Positions 16,041-25,302 of a stretch of 64,000 nt of DNA are shown here, piece by piece (the first letter of the stretch is position 1; each line of letters starts with the position of its first letter). Under the pieces are notes generated by a model. It did no database searches and was not told where the DNA came from. It saw nothing but the letters and a program-made list of their open reading frames with translations. The translations under genes were made by a program, and so were the position numbers. This DNA is from CAVYVZ01 sp963772065 (GTDB lineage Bacteria > Acidobacteriota > Vicinamibacteria > Vicinamibacterales > UBA2999). The stretch lies in assembly GCA_963772065.1 (NCBI GenBank), contig CAVYVZ010000004.1, positions 558,001-622,000 of the forward strand, given 5' to 3'.

Positions 16041-18087
16041 CTCCGCCCGCAGGCAGGCGCACGCGGAAGCTGGCGCCGGTCGGGATTCGATTGGCTGCAG
16101 CCACGGTCCCGCCATGCAGCTCGACGATGTGCCGGACGATCGCGAGGCCGAGGCCGAGACCGCCATGCGCGCGCGTGAGTGAGCCGTCGGCCTGACGGAA
16201 CCGATCGAAGACGTGCGGCAGAAACTCCGGAGCGATGCCCGGGCCGTCGTCGTCGATGACGATTTCCAGCGAATCGCCGCGGCAGACCACTCCGACCGAC
16301 ACTCGTCCGCACTCCTCGACGAACTTCACCGCATTCGCCAGCAGATTCCACACGACCTGGCGGAGGCGCGCGGCGTCGCCCTGGAGCTGCAGGCCAGGCG
16401 TCGGACGATCGAACACAATCGTCACCTGCTTCGCCCGTGCCGCCTCTCCTACGGTTTCGATGGCCTCGTCTATCACCGCGGCCACATCCAAAACCCCCGG
16501 CTCGAGGCTGAGCGTCGCGGTCGCGATGCGTGAGACGTCGAGAATGTCGGCGACGAGCTGCGCCTGGATCTGCACGTTGCGGAAGATGGCATCGACGGCC
16601 CGCGTTCGGCCGTCCTCGTCGAGCGGCACCAGCCGCAGCATCCGCGCCCAGCCGAGGACTGCGTTCATCGGTGTTCGAAGCTCGTGGGACAACGTGGCGA
16701 GGAACTGGTCCTTCGCCCGGTTCGCCTCCTCCGCCTCGCGCCGGGCGATCTGCTCGCGAATGAGCTGCGCACGCTCCTCGTCGGCGTGCTTCTGCTCGGT
16801 GATGTCGTGCGCCACGCCGCTCATTCTGACGGCCGTTCCGTCCGGACCGAGCGTGACGCGGCCGCGCCCGAACAAGGTTTTCACCGTGCCGTCATCGCAG
16901 ACCACGAGATGCTCGAACGCGAACGGCTTCCCATCGATGCGCGCGCGCCGTACGTGTTCATGGATTCGTTCCCGGTCGGCGGGGTGCACGCGCGAGATGT
17001 AGGTTTCGTAGCTGACCGCGGTGCCAGGCTCGAGACCGTAGATTCGGTACAGCTCCTCCGACCACCACAGCGAATTGGCGGCGACGTCCCATTCCCAGCT
17101 GCCGACGTGCGCGACCGATTGCGCCTCGGCCAGGCGGTCGCGCGCCTTGACGAGATCCTCGGTGCGCGACGCCACCCGGTCCTCCAGCGAGTCGTTGAGC
17201 CGTCGCAAAGAGATCGTCGCGCTTCGGCGGGCGGCGACTTCGGCCGCGACCGCCAGCATGACGGTCGATACGCCTCCCATGAATACCTGGAGGAGGAGCA
17301 GCGATTCATTCGGCGAGCCTCTCGCAAACGGGCCGTAGCCGCGGAGCGTCCCCCACACGGCGACCACCGAGGTCGCGGCGGATGCGAGCGACGTCGCCAA
17401 CGCCCCGAACCGGAAGGCGCACCAGAGCAACCCCGCGATGGGCACGAACTCCAGGGGATATCGGCGCGTGCCGGCGGGCGAGTCACCGAAGACGAACCAC
17501 GACACACCGGCGATCGATGCAGCGAGAAGAACCGTCTCGACCGGCCGGCTCTGTGATGCCGGGTGCGGCGAATGCCACAGCAGCAGCGGCGGTGCCACGA
17601 CCATCGCGCCAACGAGGTCGCCAATCCACCAGGTGACGAACACGGACGCGAGGTCCCCGCTCGCGGCGAGTCCGGTGGCGACGAGCGTGGCCGACCCGAT
17701 CGACGCGGCGATCGCGGTTGCGACGGCGGCGAGCAGCGCGAACCGAAACGTGTCTCGCACCGATTCGAAGGCCGCCGACCCGTTCGCGTAGCGCGCGATC
17801 AGCCATGCGCCAATGATTCCTTCGAGCGTGTTGCCTGCCGCAATCGCCAGCGATGCGGCCAGCGAGCCCGAGGTGGTGAAGTTGACCGCGAACGCGCCCA
17901 CCATCAGCGCGGGCCATACGCGAGTTCCGATCAGCAGGCAGGCGGCGAGCGCAATCCCTGTCGGCGGCCACACCGCGCTCGCGCTTTCGTTGACGATGGC
18001 GAGCGACAACCCGAGCTTTCCCGCCGCAACGTAGACAAGAGCAAGACCGATCAGCGTGATGGCGTGCCATGCACGGGGCCCGGCCAT
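16015..18087 (-). CDS. MASE1-PAS hybrid sensor histidine kinase
   Basis: 690 residues from the ATG at 18087 (an ATG at 18138 is possible but leaves only 14 bp to the divergent gene). The N-terminal 290 residues form a MASE1 membrane sensor with about eight helices (WPPTGIALAACLLIG, FVTWWIGDLVGAMVVAPPLL). A short coiled segment leads to a PAS_3 domain (AQSVAHVGSWEWDV to SGVAHDITEQ). The HisKA H-box is LSHELRTPMNAVLGW, then the HATPase N box (NLLANAVKF), DDDGPGIAP and GGLGLGLAI. No receiver domain or partner regulator is adjacent, so it is probably an orphan kinase. Confidence 0.93.
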   Translation of the reverse strand: MAGPRAWHAITLIGLALVYVAAGKLGLSLAIVNESASAVWPPTGIALAACLLIGTRVWPALMVGAFAVNFTTSGSLAASLAIAAGNTLEGIIGAWLIARYANGSAAFESVRDTFRFALLAAVATAIAASIGSATLVATGLAASGDLASVFVTWWIGDLVGAMVVAPPLLLWHSPHPASQSRPVETVLLAASIAGVSWFVFGDSPAGTRRYPLEFVPIAGLLWCAFRFGALATSLASAATSVVAVWGTLRGYGPFARGSPNESLLLLQVFMGGVSTVMLAVAAEVAARRSATISLRRLNDSLEDRVASRTEDLVKARDRLAEAQSVAHVGSWEWDVAANSLWWSEELYRIYGLEPGTAVSYETYISRVHPADRERIHEHVRRARIDGKPFAFEHLVVCDDGTVKTLFGRGRVTLGPDGTAVRMSGVAHDITEQKHADEERAQLIREQIARREAEEANRAKDQFLATLSHELRTPMNAVLGWARMLRLVPLDEDGRTRAVDAIFRNVQIQAQLVADILDVSRIATATLSLEPGVLDVAAVIDEAIETVGEAARAKQVTIVFDRPTPGLQLQGDAARLRQVVWNLLANAVKFVEECGRVSVGVVCRGDSLEIVIDDDGPGIAPEFLPHVFDRFRQADGSLTRAHGGLGLGLAIVRHIVELHGGTVAAANRIPTGASFRVRLPAGGASSRPRSL

Positions 18088-18152
18088 GGTCTCGCATCTT
18101 AGGCGGGTGAAATGTTCCTTGACAACTGACGCTGGCACTGCATGATCCCGCC

Positions 18153-19364
18153 ATGCAGATGAGGCATCTGGCCGCCCTCCTCGTTACCTCGAGCATCGCC
18201 GGCGCGTCTCTCTCCGGATCGCCGCCGCCCGCAGGTCCCGTCGATTTCCGCCCTCACGTCATCGACGACAAGGTTCCCGGCGGGTACGCCGTGGCCGTTG
18301 TCGACATGAACAAGGACGGCAAGCCGGACATCATCGGCGTGACGCAGCGCATCCCGGAGCTTGCCTGGCACGAGAATCCAACGTGGCAGCGCCACGTCAT
18401 GGCCGATGGCCTGCCCGCAATCGTGAATCTCGCGGCGGACGACATCGACGCCGACGGCATCCCGGAAGTCGCGGTCGAAAATGGCTTCGCGATGGTGCCT
18501 GCCAAGAGCGAGGGTCTCGTCTGGCTGCTGCGGCACCAGGGCGACCCGCGCCGGCGCTGGAAGGAGCAGCGGATCGACGCGTTCAGCACCTCACATCATC
18601 TTGCGTGGGCCGACATCGATGGCGATCGAAAGAAAGAGCTGATCAACGCCCCGTTGGTCGGTCCGAAGGGCCTGGCGCCGACGTACGACCAGGACAAGGC
18701 GTCGCTCTTCTGGTACGGCCAGAACGGCTGGGCGCGACAGCTCATCGCCGACGACATCGGCGGGATCCTGCACCGCGTGCGACCGGTGTTCTGGGACAAC
18801 GATCGCCGGTCCGAGCTGCTCACGACAAGCTTCGATGGCATCACCCTGTATCGGGCATCCGGACGCGGCGCGAAGGTGAAATGGGAGTCGCGCCGGCTGT
18901 CGCCGGGACACACCGGCAAGGCTCCACGGCTTGGATCGAGCGACGTGGCGGTTGGACAGATCAATCGAAAGCGCTTTCTGGCGTCCGTCGAACCGTGGCA
19001 CGGCAATGAAATCGTCGTCTACACCGAAACGAGCGGCACCTGGCAGCGACGCGTCCTCTTCGACGGCATCCTGGAAGGGCACGAGGTCGCCGTCGCCGAT
19101 TTCAACGGCGATGGCCGCGACGACATCGTCGCGGGCGACCGCGACGCGAAAACAACCGGCGTGCACGTGCTGTACGCGCCCGAGGATGTCGCGGGTGAAT
19201 GGCACCATCAGGTCCTCGACGCAGGCACGATGGCAGCATCCGGCTGCGTGACGGCCGATGTCAACAGCGACCGCCGCCCGGACATCGTCTGCATCGGAAG
19301 CCGCACGTCCAACATCAAGTGGTACGAGAACGCGGCGCCTGCGTCGCCGACGTCCGGCCGTTAG
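18153..19364 (+). CDS. FG-GAP/VCBS repeat protein, exported
   Basis: 403 residues, with a signal peptide (HLAALLVTSSIAGASLSGS) and a beta-propeller of FG-GAP-like blades. Repeated calcium-loop motifs are DMNKDGKPDIIG, DIDADGIPEVAV, DIDGDRKKELIN, DFNGDGRDDIVAG and DVNSDRRPDIVC. Such secreted propellers usually bind carbohydrate or protein partners and have no enzymatic motif. The stop is eight bases before the following VOC gene, also exported, so they are likely one operon. The gene is divergent from the MASE1 kinase. Confidence 0.9.
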   Translation: MQMRHLAALLVTSSIAGASLSGSPPPAGPVDFRPHVIDDKVPGGYAVAVVDMNKDGKPDIIGVTQRIPELAWHENPTWQRHVMADGLPAIVNLAADDIDADGIPEVAVENGFAMVPAKSEGLVWLLRHQGDPRRRWKEQRIDAFSTSHHLAWADIDGDRKKELINAPLVGPKGLAPTYDQDKASLFWYGQNGWARQLIADDIGGILHRVRPVFWDNDRRSELLTTSFDGITLYRASGRGAKVKWESRRLSPGHTGKAPRLGSSDVAVGQINRKRFLASVEPWHGNEIVVYTETSGTWQRRVLFDGILEGHEVAVADFNGDGRDDIVAGDRDAKTTGVHVLYAPEDVAGEWHHQVLDAGTMAASGCVTADVNSDRRPDIVCIGSRTSNIKWYENAAPASPTSGR

Positions 19365-19372
19365 GTGTCTGT

Positions 19373-20179
19373 ATGAGATGGTTGCTGATCGTCGGGCTGC
19401 TGCTGTTGCCGGTGTCCTCTGGGTACGCTCAACTCGCGCCACCGAACGGCGCAGGCATCTCGATGGGCCACGTCCACCTGAATGTGGCGAACGTGGACGT
19501 GCAGAAGAAGCTCTGGGTCGAGCATTTCGGAGCGGTGGCGCTGCAGAAGGAAGGGCTCCCGGGCGTGAAGCTGCCGGGGATGCTGATTCTCTTCACTCAG
19601 CAGACGCCGACGGGCAGCAGCGTCGGCACCGTGATGGATCATTTCGGCTTGAAAATCCGCAACCTGTCCGAGGCCCTGCAGCGATGGCGCGCGGCAGGCT
19701 ACCAGGTCGAGCGCGAGTTCACGGGCACCGAAGGGTTTCCGAACGCCTATCTGCGCGGCCCCGATGACATCAAGATCGAGCTGCAGCAGGACACGGGTCT
19801 TCCGCAGCAGGCGATCGGCTACCACCTCCACTACGTCGTCGGCCCGGGGAACGACGTGAAGCTGCGCGACTGGTACGCCGAGACCTTCTCGCTCGTCTCG
19901 AGGAAGCGCGGCGACCACGACACGGCCGACGTGCCTGGAATGAATCTCACGTTCACGACCAACAAGGTCCCTCCGACGATTCCAACGAAGGGCCGCGCGG
20001 TCGATCACGTGGGATTCGAGGTGCGGAACCTCGCCGAGTTCTGCAAGAAGCTGGAGTCTCGCGGCGCGAAGCTCGATGTGCCCTACAAGCTGCTCAAGGA
20101 GCGCGGTCTGGCCATCGCGTTTCTCACCGATCCTTTCGGCGTGACGATCGAGCTGACCGAAGGGCTCGACAAGTTCTGA
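19373..20179 (+). CDS. Exported VOC (glyoxalase-fold) protein
   Basis: 268 residues, signal peptide MRWLLIVGLLLLPVSSGYA. Two glyoxalase-type beta-alpha-beta-beta-beta modules are visible. The first starts at MGHVHLNVANVDVQKKLWVE and ends DDIKIELQQD; the second starts at GYHLHYVV and ends FGVTIELTEG. Metal ligands are plausible in GHVHLNV, the Glu of KIELQQ and the last Glu. Substrate unknown. It faces the selenoprotein gene tail to tail. Confidence 0.88.
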   Translation: MRWLLIVGLLLLPVSSGYAQLAPPNGAGISMGHVHLNVANVDVQKKLWVEHFGAVALQKEGLPGVKLPGMLILFTQQTPTGSSVGTVMDHFGLKIRNLSEALQRWRAAGYQVEREFTGTEGFPNAYLRGPDDIKIELQQDTGLPQQAIGYHLHYVVGPGNDVKLRDWYAETFSLVSRKRGDHDTADVPGMNLTFTTNKVPPTIPTKGRAVDHVGFEVRNLAEFCKKLESRGAKLDVPYKLLKERGLAIAFLTDPFGVTIELTEGLDKF

Positions 20180-20185
20180 TTCGCG

Positions 20186-20896
20186 CTACGAGGTCTTCCC
20201 GGGCACGAGCCGCTTCAGTGCGGCCTCCACTTCGGCGGGCTTGAAACCGAACGGCCCCGCGGCGCTCTTGTGGCCGATCTTCCCATCACGATCGATGACG
20301 TACAGCCGATCGGGCCAGCCCGTATAGGCGCGCTCCGCACGGTTGTCCGGCTCGTCGATGAGCGCCGGCAGCTCGATGCCGAGATTTTTGACGCACATGC
20401 CGGCGGCTTTCAGGCGGTCGTCCTTCGTCATCGTGCTCGCCACGAGCACATCGTCTTTCAGGTTGTCGTCGACCTGCCAGGCATCGATCGGGTGCGCTTC
20501 CTGGATATAGACGATGTAGAACGCCGCGCGATCGCGATACTGCTGATACAGCTTGTTGAGGGCGGGCACCGCCCGCCGGAACGGTGGTCACGTGTAACTG
20601 CCGAACACCAGCACCACCGGGCGCTGGCCGCGATGCGAGCTGAGCGTGACGCGCCCATCATGCGTGTTCGTGGAGAGCGTGAAGTCGGGCGCCATGTCGC
20701 CTTCCTCGAGCGGTCCGGTCCGCGCCCACAGCCACATGTGGCGGGCGGGCAGCGCGGCCCACACGGCCGGCTGCGGCACACGCGCCATGAACTGACCGAA
20801 ACGTTCCGGCGGCTGGTGCATGGCCACGAACACCGCGGCGAAGAAGGCGGCATATGCCACCGCGACGAAGAGCACGACTCGCACGAGCCACTTCAT
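20186..20896 (-). CDS. Iodothyronine deiodinase-like selenoprotein (in-frame UGA)
   Basis: 236 residues when the TGA at 20588-20590 is read as selenocysteine (residue 103). The N-terminal membrane anchor (WLVRVVLFVAVAYAAFFAAV) leads to a thioredoxin fold: GDMAPDFTLSTN, VVLVFGSYT-U-PPFRRAVPAL, then YIVYIQEAHPIDAWQV, whose Glu-Ala-His segment is diagnostic of the deiodinase family, and GPFGFKPAEVEAAL. Both sides of the TGA are in one frame and match one family across it. GGAG precedes the ATG at a good distance. The family does reductive dehalogenation or peroxiredoxin-like redox work; the bacterial substrate is unknown. Without recoding it would be mis-split at the TGA. Confidence 0.9.
20561..20590 (-). 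promoter_or_regulatory. Bacterial SECIS-like hairpin after the UGA codon
   Basis: Reading the mRNA, UGA (20590-20588) is followed by ten bases, then GGCGGGC (20577-20571), loop GGU (20570-20568) and GCCCGCC (20567-20561). The stem is a perfect 7 bp, the loop starts with G, and 17 bases separate UGA from the loop. This meets the published pattern for bacterial SECIS elements (apical loop 16-37 bases from UGA, G among the first two loop bases). SelB binding is inferred. Confidence 0.8.
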
Positions 20897-20910
20897 GACT
20901 GTTCTCCGGG

Positions 20911-21639
20911 CTATTCGAGCAGATACTGAACCGTCGAAACCACGCGCACGATCTTGCGGCGCTGGCTGCCTTCGTTTACGCCAGGCGCCTGGTCGCGCGG
21001 CAGGATGACGAACACACCCTGGTTCGCCTGGCGAATTCCACCGAGCGAGCTTCCCGAGTCGGCTGCAAACTGCTCCGCCGAGGCGCGCGCGCTGGCCGTC
21101 GCCTCGGCGATCATCTTCGGCTTCAGGGCGTTCAGTCCGTTGAAGATGAACGTCGGCCCGCCCAACGCGCCGTACTCCCCGGACGACGACAGCACCACGC
21201 CTGCGGACACGAGCTCGCTGACCTTCTGGCTGGCGGCCTCCACGACCTCGGGCTTGTCGGACCGGACCATCACCGTCTGTTCGATGATAAAGCGAGGGCC
21301 GCCTCGCCGCTCGCCTCCGTATCGGATCGTGTTCGCATCGGTGACCTGCAGATTCTGGAGCTCGGTCGCGGTGGACGGAATGCCATTGCGCTCGAGGAAC
21401 GCGAGAACCTCCTTGTGGCTGCGGGTGATTTGCGCCTGCGCCGCCGCCAGGTCGTCGCCGCTGGCGGCAAAGCGAAGGGGCCACAGCGCCAGCGTGGCCG
21501 CGACTTCGCGCTCCGCCAGCCCCTTCACTTCGACGAAACGATCGGCACGCCGCGCGCGAGCGAATCCGTCGCCGACAAAAAAGCCGGCGGCTGTCGCGCC
21601 AATCGCGAGGACGAGAGCCGCGAGCAACGGGCGATCCAC
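20911..21639 (-). CDS. SIMPL (DUF541) domain protein, membrane-anchored or exported
   Basis: 242 residues. The N-terminal hydrophobic segment (PLLAALVLAIGATAAGFFVG) is followed by the SIMPL core: VEVKGLAEREVAATLALWPL, a long helix with AAQAQITRSHKEVLAFLERN, then paired strands and EATASARASAEQFAADSGSS. The family forms periplasmic oligomers of unknown function. It starts upstream of the selenoprotein gene on the same strand, with 14 bases between stop and start, so the two are probably cotranscribed. Confidence 0.9.
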   Translation of the reverse strand: MDRPLLAALVLAIGATAAGFFVGDGFARARRADRFVEVKGLAEREVAATLALWPLRFAASGDDLAAAQAQITRSHKEVLAFLERNGIPSTATELQNLQVTDANTIRYGGERRGGPRFIIEQTVMVRSDKPEVVEAASQKVSELVSAGVVLSSSGEYGALGGPTFIFNGLNALKPKMIAEATASARASAEQFAADSGSSLGGIRQANQGVFVILPRDQAPGVNEGSQRRKIVRVVSTVQYLLE

Positions 21640-21652
21640 GGCAGCTTATGGG

Positions 21653-22948
21653 TTATGACGATGTCTTTGCCGGACGATCCGGCGTGTCAATCAGCGCCTG
21701 ATACACGAGATTCGGGAACTTCTCCCGCAGATCGGTGGCGTTGGGGAGCATCTGAATCATCAACACCATCGTGAGGCGCGCCTCCGGATCCACGTGGTAG
21801 CGGGTCCCGTAGGCGCCGCCCCAGCCATAGGAGCCTATGGAGCTCAAGCCGTTGGCACCGTAACGATCGACGGTTTGAAATGCCAGCCCGAAGCCGAGAC
21901 CGGCCGGCGAGTGCAGCGTGCCGATCTGGTTGGTCGTCATGAGGGCGACGCTTCGCGGAGCGAGCACGCGAACGCCATCGAGCTCGCCGCCCCGGCGGAT
22001 CATTTCCAGGAAGCGAGCATAGTCGCGCGCCGTCGATACGAGGCCGGCGCCGCCGGCGAAGTTCTTGCGCGGGCCGTCGATGTAGTGGCCCTGCCCTGAG
22101 CGCCCTCGGGCGCACGGACGATTTTTCCATCGGCGCCGCTCCCATACACCGTTGCCAGGCGATCGCGCTGCTCGGGTGCGAGGAAGAACCGGGTGTCCTT
22201 CATCCCCAGCGGTCCGGTGATGCGCGTTTCGATGAACCGATCCAGCGGCATACCCGAGGCCCGTTCCACGATGCAGCCAAGAACGTCGGTGTTGTAGCCG
22301 TAGACGTACAGACTCTCCTGGCTGGGCGACGAACGGCAACGAGGCCAGCCGCTCCATCGTCGTGCAGACCGGTTCCTCCTTGTCCGCGGTGTACCACCCG
22401 TACCCCGCCGCCGGGCCGAGGCCCTTTGCTTCGTACTGCGCGGCAACATGGGTGTTCGTTCCGTACCAGATGCCGGCGGTATGCGTCAACAGGTCGAACA
22501 CGGTGATACGGCGTTTCGCCGCGACCGGGCTGGCGCTCCCGCTCGCGGCGCCACCATCCGACTGAACGGCGACCATCGTCTTGTCGAATTCCGGGATGAA
22601 CTCACTCGCCGGCGAGGTGAGACCGAGGCGACCCTCCTCGAGGAGCACCAGGATCGCCGCGCTGGTGATTGCCTTCGTTTGCGAGGCGATACGGAACACC
22701 GTGTCCGGCGTCATGCGCCGCGAGGCTTCCTTGTCGCTCCACCCGACGGCGCGTTCGTACATGGGCTTCCCGTCGCGAAGGACGAGCGCGACCGCCCCGG
22801 CGATGCGATTCTCATCGACATACCGTTGCAGCAGCGCGTCGATGCGCGCGATTCGATCCGGCGCCACTCCGACTGGCCCGCGCTGCCCCGAAGCGCCGAC
22901 GGTCGAGAGTGTGATGATGGCAATGGCAAGCAGTCTGATGTGGCTCAT
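21653..22948 (-). pseudogene. Serine hydrolase (beta-lactamase fold), exported, two frame breaks
   Basis: About 432 residues. Signal peptide (MSHIRLLAIAIITLSTVGA), SxxK as SQTK in VFRIASQTKAITSAAILV, and Tyr-x-Asn as YNTD/GYN in YVYGYNTDVLGCIVERASG. The frame leaves after AQPGES near 22312-22318, runs one base off through GMKDTRFFLAPEQ and KIVRAPEGAQG, and returns near 22094-22098 at GHYIDGPRKNFAGGAG. One gain and one loss restore total length to 3n. Both breaks lie beside short homopolymers, so assembly errors are likely. The gene is otherwise complete. Confidence 0.86.
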
Positions 22949-22983
22949 CCTGGTGTCTCCGGCGAGACAATCTTAGCCACTTT

Positions 22984-24024
22984 TTACATCAGCCGCGCCT
23001 CGATGACGCTGAGCGGGGACCCGGTCGGCACGATCTTCGTGAGCTTGAACCCTGCTTCCGCAAACAGCTTCGCGAACTCGTCCGCCGTCCGCTCCTTGCC
23101 GCCCGGCATCATCAGCATCTCGAGGTCGATGATCTTCCCGAAGTCCGGCGTATTGCCCGGCGGGATCACGCTCTCCAGCAGGATCACGCGCGCGCGCTTT
23201 GCGCCCATCGCCGTCCGGATGTTCTCGAGAATGCGGAGCGCCCGCTCGTCATCCCAGTCGTGGATGATGTGTTTCATGATGTACGCGTCCGCCCCCGGCG
23301 TGACCTTCGTAAAGAAGTTTCCAGCCTCAATCTCCAGGCGGTCGGACACACCGGCGGCGGCAATGCGCCGCCCTGCGCCCGCGATCACATGATCGAGGTC
23401 GAACAGCACGCCGCGCATCTTCGGATATTGCTGCAGGACCGCGGTGAGTACCGCACCGTGCCCACCGGCCACGTCCACGAGCAGATCGATCCCGTTGAAA
23501 TCGTACGCCTCGAGCGCCGCGGGGATCACCTGGTTGCTGAACGTCGTCATCGCGTTGTTGAAGATCTCAGAGAGCTCCGGATCGCGCGGGAAGTACTCGA
23601 ACACGGGCATCCCGGTCACCTTCTCCGCGGCAGGCTGACCCGTGCGGACCGAGTGCATCATTTCCGCATAGACCTTGAAATGGAACGGCGATGTCACCCA
23701 CAGCGCCATGTCGTGCATGTTGCCCGGCACGTCCGGGCGGAGCGCCTGTCCGGCCTCGGTGAGCTTGAAGCGCCGCGGCGACGTCTCATCGAACAGGCCG
23801 ACGCTTGCCAGCGCGCGCAGCACGCGGTAGAGCGCGTCCTCCTGGACGCCGGTTGCGATGGCGAGTTCCGCGGCAGTGAGCGCGGCGTCCGCAATCCGCG
23901 CAGGGATCCCCAAACGAACGACGACTTGAAGCGCGCTGGCGACGAAGTGCCCGGTGCCGAGCTGCATCAGCAGCTGCGAGGCGGCCTGAGATGCCGGCGG
24001 GGCGGGTGACACGGTATTGCTCAT
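22984..24024 (-). CDS. SAM-dependent O-methyltransferase, ASMT/COMT-like
   Basis: 346 residues. An N-terminal winged-helix dimerisation domain (AELAIATGVQEDALYRVLRA, FDETSPRRFKLTEAGQALR) precedes a class I methyltransferase domain. This has the glycine-rich SAM site LLVDVAGGHGAVLTAVLQ, the acidic LFDLDHVI, and the catalytic-His region KHIIHDWDDERALRIL. The layout is that of acetylserotonin/caffeate-type O-methyltransferases of small aromatic hydroxyls. There is no biosynthetic cluster nearby, so the acceptor cannot be guessed. It is divergent from the 24217 gene. Confidence 0.9.
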   Translation of the reverse strand: MSNTVSPAPPASQAASQLLMQLGTGHFVASALQVVVRLGIPARIADAALTAAELAIATGVQEDALYRVLRALASVGLFDETSPRRFKLTEAGQALRPDVPGNMHDMALWVTSPFHFKVYAEMMHSVRTGQPAAEKVTGMPVFEYFPRDPELSEIFNNAMTTFSNQVIPAALEAYDFNGIDLLVDVAGGHGAVLTAVLQQYPKMRGVLFDLDHVIAGAGRRIAAAGVSDRLEIEAGNFFTKVTPGADAYIMKHIIHDWDDERALRILENIRTAMGAKRARVILLESVIPPGNTPDFGKIIDLEMLMMPGGKERTADEFAKLFAEAGFKLTKIVPTGSPLSVIEARLM

Positions 24025-24167
24025 CGATCTGACTCTCCACTTCTAGGAAAAAGGACGACCTCCCGATCCTGCCGTCGCGTCGCTTACGGCCCGCTTACCG
24101 CGGCGCACGGTGGGCGGGATGATCCTGCGGCCGGGAAAAATTTTGCGTCTCCGGGCGCCGACGGGCG

Positions 24168-24173
24168 TATACT
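24168..24173 (+). promoter_or_regulatory. Putative -10 element of the 24217 gene
   Basis: TATACT lies 43 bases before the ATG at 24217. A weak -35 candidate (TTGCGT) lies 19 bases upstream. A purine-rich GAAGGAGGAGGA Shine-Dalgarno follows just before the start. Confidence 0.45.
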
Positions 24174-24216
24174 CCGGCCTTCGCCAACACAACGACACGC
24201 CTGAAGGAGGAGGACC

Positions 24217-25017
24217 ATGACACGGTTCGCTCGGTTGTCAGCGGTGGTTTCCCTCGTCTGCGCGAGCCTATGGCTCGCCTCATCCAACGGTCTCGTGCGC
24301 GCGCAGAGCGCGTCCGAGCCGCAGCAGCGCCAGCTGCTGATGATCAATGAAATCAGCTTGAAGCCGGAAACGGCCCCGGAGTGGGCGGAACTGCAGAAAT
24401 CGGTGCTCGACACCCAGAAAAAGGTGGCCACGCGGGGCCGCGACGTATGGGCCAACGGTCCGGGCGGCGATCCCTACCTTCGCGCCATCGTCATCCCGAT
24501 CGCGAGCATCGCACAGTTCGACAGTCCCAACCCCTTCGTGAAGGCGCTCGGCGAACAGGCGTTTGCGGAATACAGCGCAAAGAATCGCAGGCTCGTCGCC
24601 AGCTCCCACTCCACGATCGTGACCACACGCCCCGATCTGGGGTTCGGCACGCGACCGGCGAACGCGCCACCGAAGCTGGCAATCCTGACCATCGTGAACG
24701 CGGCAAGCGGTCGCACACAGGATTTCGAAGCACTCCTGAAGAGTGATGTCGTTCCTGCCCTGAAAAAGGGCGGCGTGAGTTACTACGCAGTGGCGCAGGT
24801 CGTGTTCGGCGATGACGCAAACAAGTACATGACGCTGACACTCATCAACGACTATGCCGAGCTCACGAAAGGAAGCCCGATCGAGCGCGCGCTTGGCCCC
24901 GAGGGAATGGCGAAGCTCACACAGAAGGCTGGGCCGCTCGTCACGCGGCTGGAGCGTCGAATCATCCGCTATCTCCCCGACCTGAGTTTCGGCCCGTCGG
25001 CACCGACGTCCCACTGA
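24217..25017 (+). CDS. Hypothetical exported protein
   Basis: 266 residues, signal peptide (LSAVVSLVCASLWLASSNGL, cleavage near RAQS). The mature part seems to hold two similar alpha+beta halves. One runs from LLMINEISLKPETAPEWAEL through IVIPIASIAQFDSPNPFVKA; the other from LAILTIVNAASGRTQDFEAL through MTLTLINDYAELTKGSPIER. This suggests a ferredoxin-like dimer of the NIPSNAP/ABM kind, which is tentative. It has a strong Shine-Dalgarno and stands alone on the plus strand. Confidence 0.78.
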   Translation: MTRFARLSAVVSLVCASLWLASSNGLVRAQSASEPQQRQLLMINEISLKPETAPEWAELQKSVLDTQKKVATRGRDVWANGPGGDPYLRAIVIPIASIAQFDSPNPFVKALGEQAFAEYSAKNRRLVASSHSTIVTTRPDLGFGTRPANAPPKLAILTIVNAASGRTQDFEALLKSDVVPALKKGGVSYYAVAQVVFGDDANKYMTLTLINDYAELTKGSPIERALGPEGMAKLTQKAGPLVTRLERRIIRYLPDLSFGPSAPTSH

Positions 25018-25029
25018 TCAATCGGCCCC

Positions 25030-25302
25030 TCAGAGCCGCGGAGCCAACCGCTCCGCGGCCTCCTTCGACGTAATCACCTGGTACACCTCGAAGTCGACGA
25101 TGTCGCTCCAGTTCGTCATCCACGCGTCTAGAAGCCGTCGGTCCTCCGTTTCCATGACCTGGTAACACCGCTTCAACTGTTCATCCACCCAGCTCGAGAC
25201 ATACGTTACGCCGTCAGGCGCCATGCGCCCGCGGTCGCGAAAGCGGCGGTAGACTGGAACGGCATCTCCGTTGCGAAATGTCTCGATCACCATGTACAGC
25301 AT
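25030..25302 (-). CDS. DUF3303 family protein
   Basis: 90 residues beginning MLYMVIETFRNGDAVPVYRR and continuing FRDRGRMAPDGVTYVSSWVD, CYQVMETEDRRLLDAWM and VDFEVYQVITSKEAAE. This matches DUF3303, a small dimeric alpha-beta-barrel-like domain, in order and length. Function is unknown. Its start codon shares two bases with the start codon of the divergent gene at 25301. Confidence 0.9.
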   Translation of the reverse strand: MLYMVIETFRNGDAVPVYRRFRDRGRMAPDGVTYVSSWVDEQLKRCYQVMETEDRRLLDAWMTNWSDIVDFEVYQVITSKEAAERLAPRL

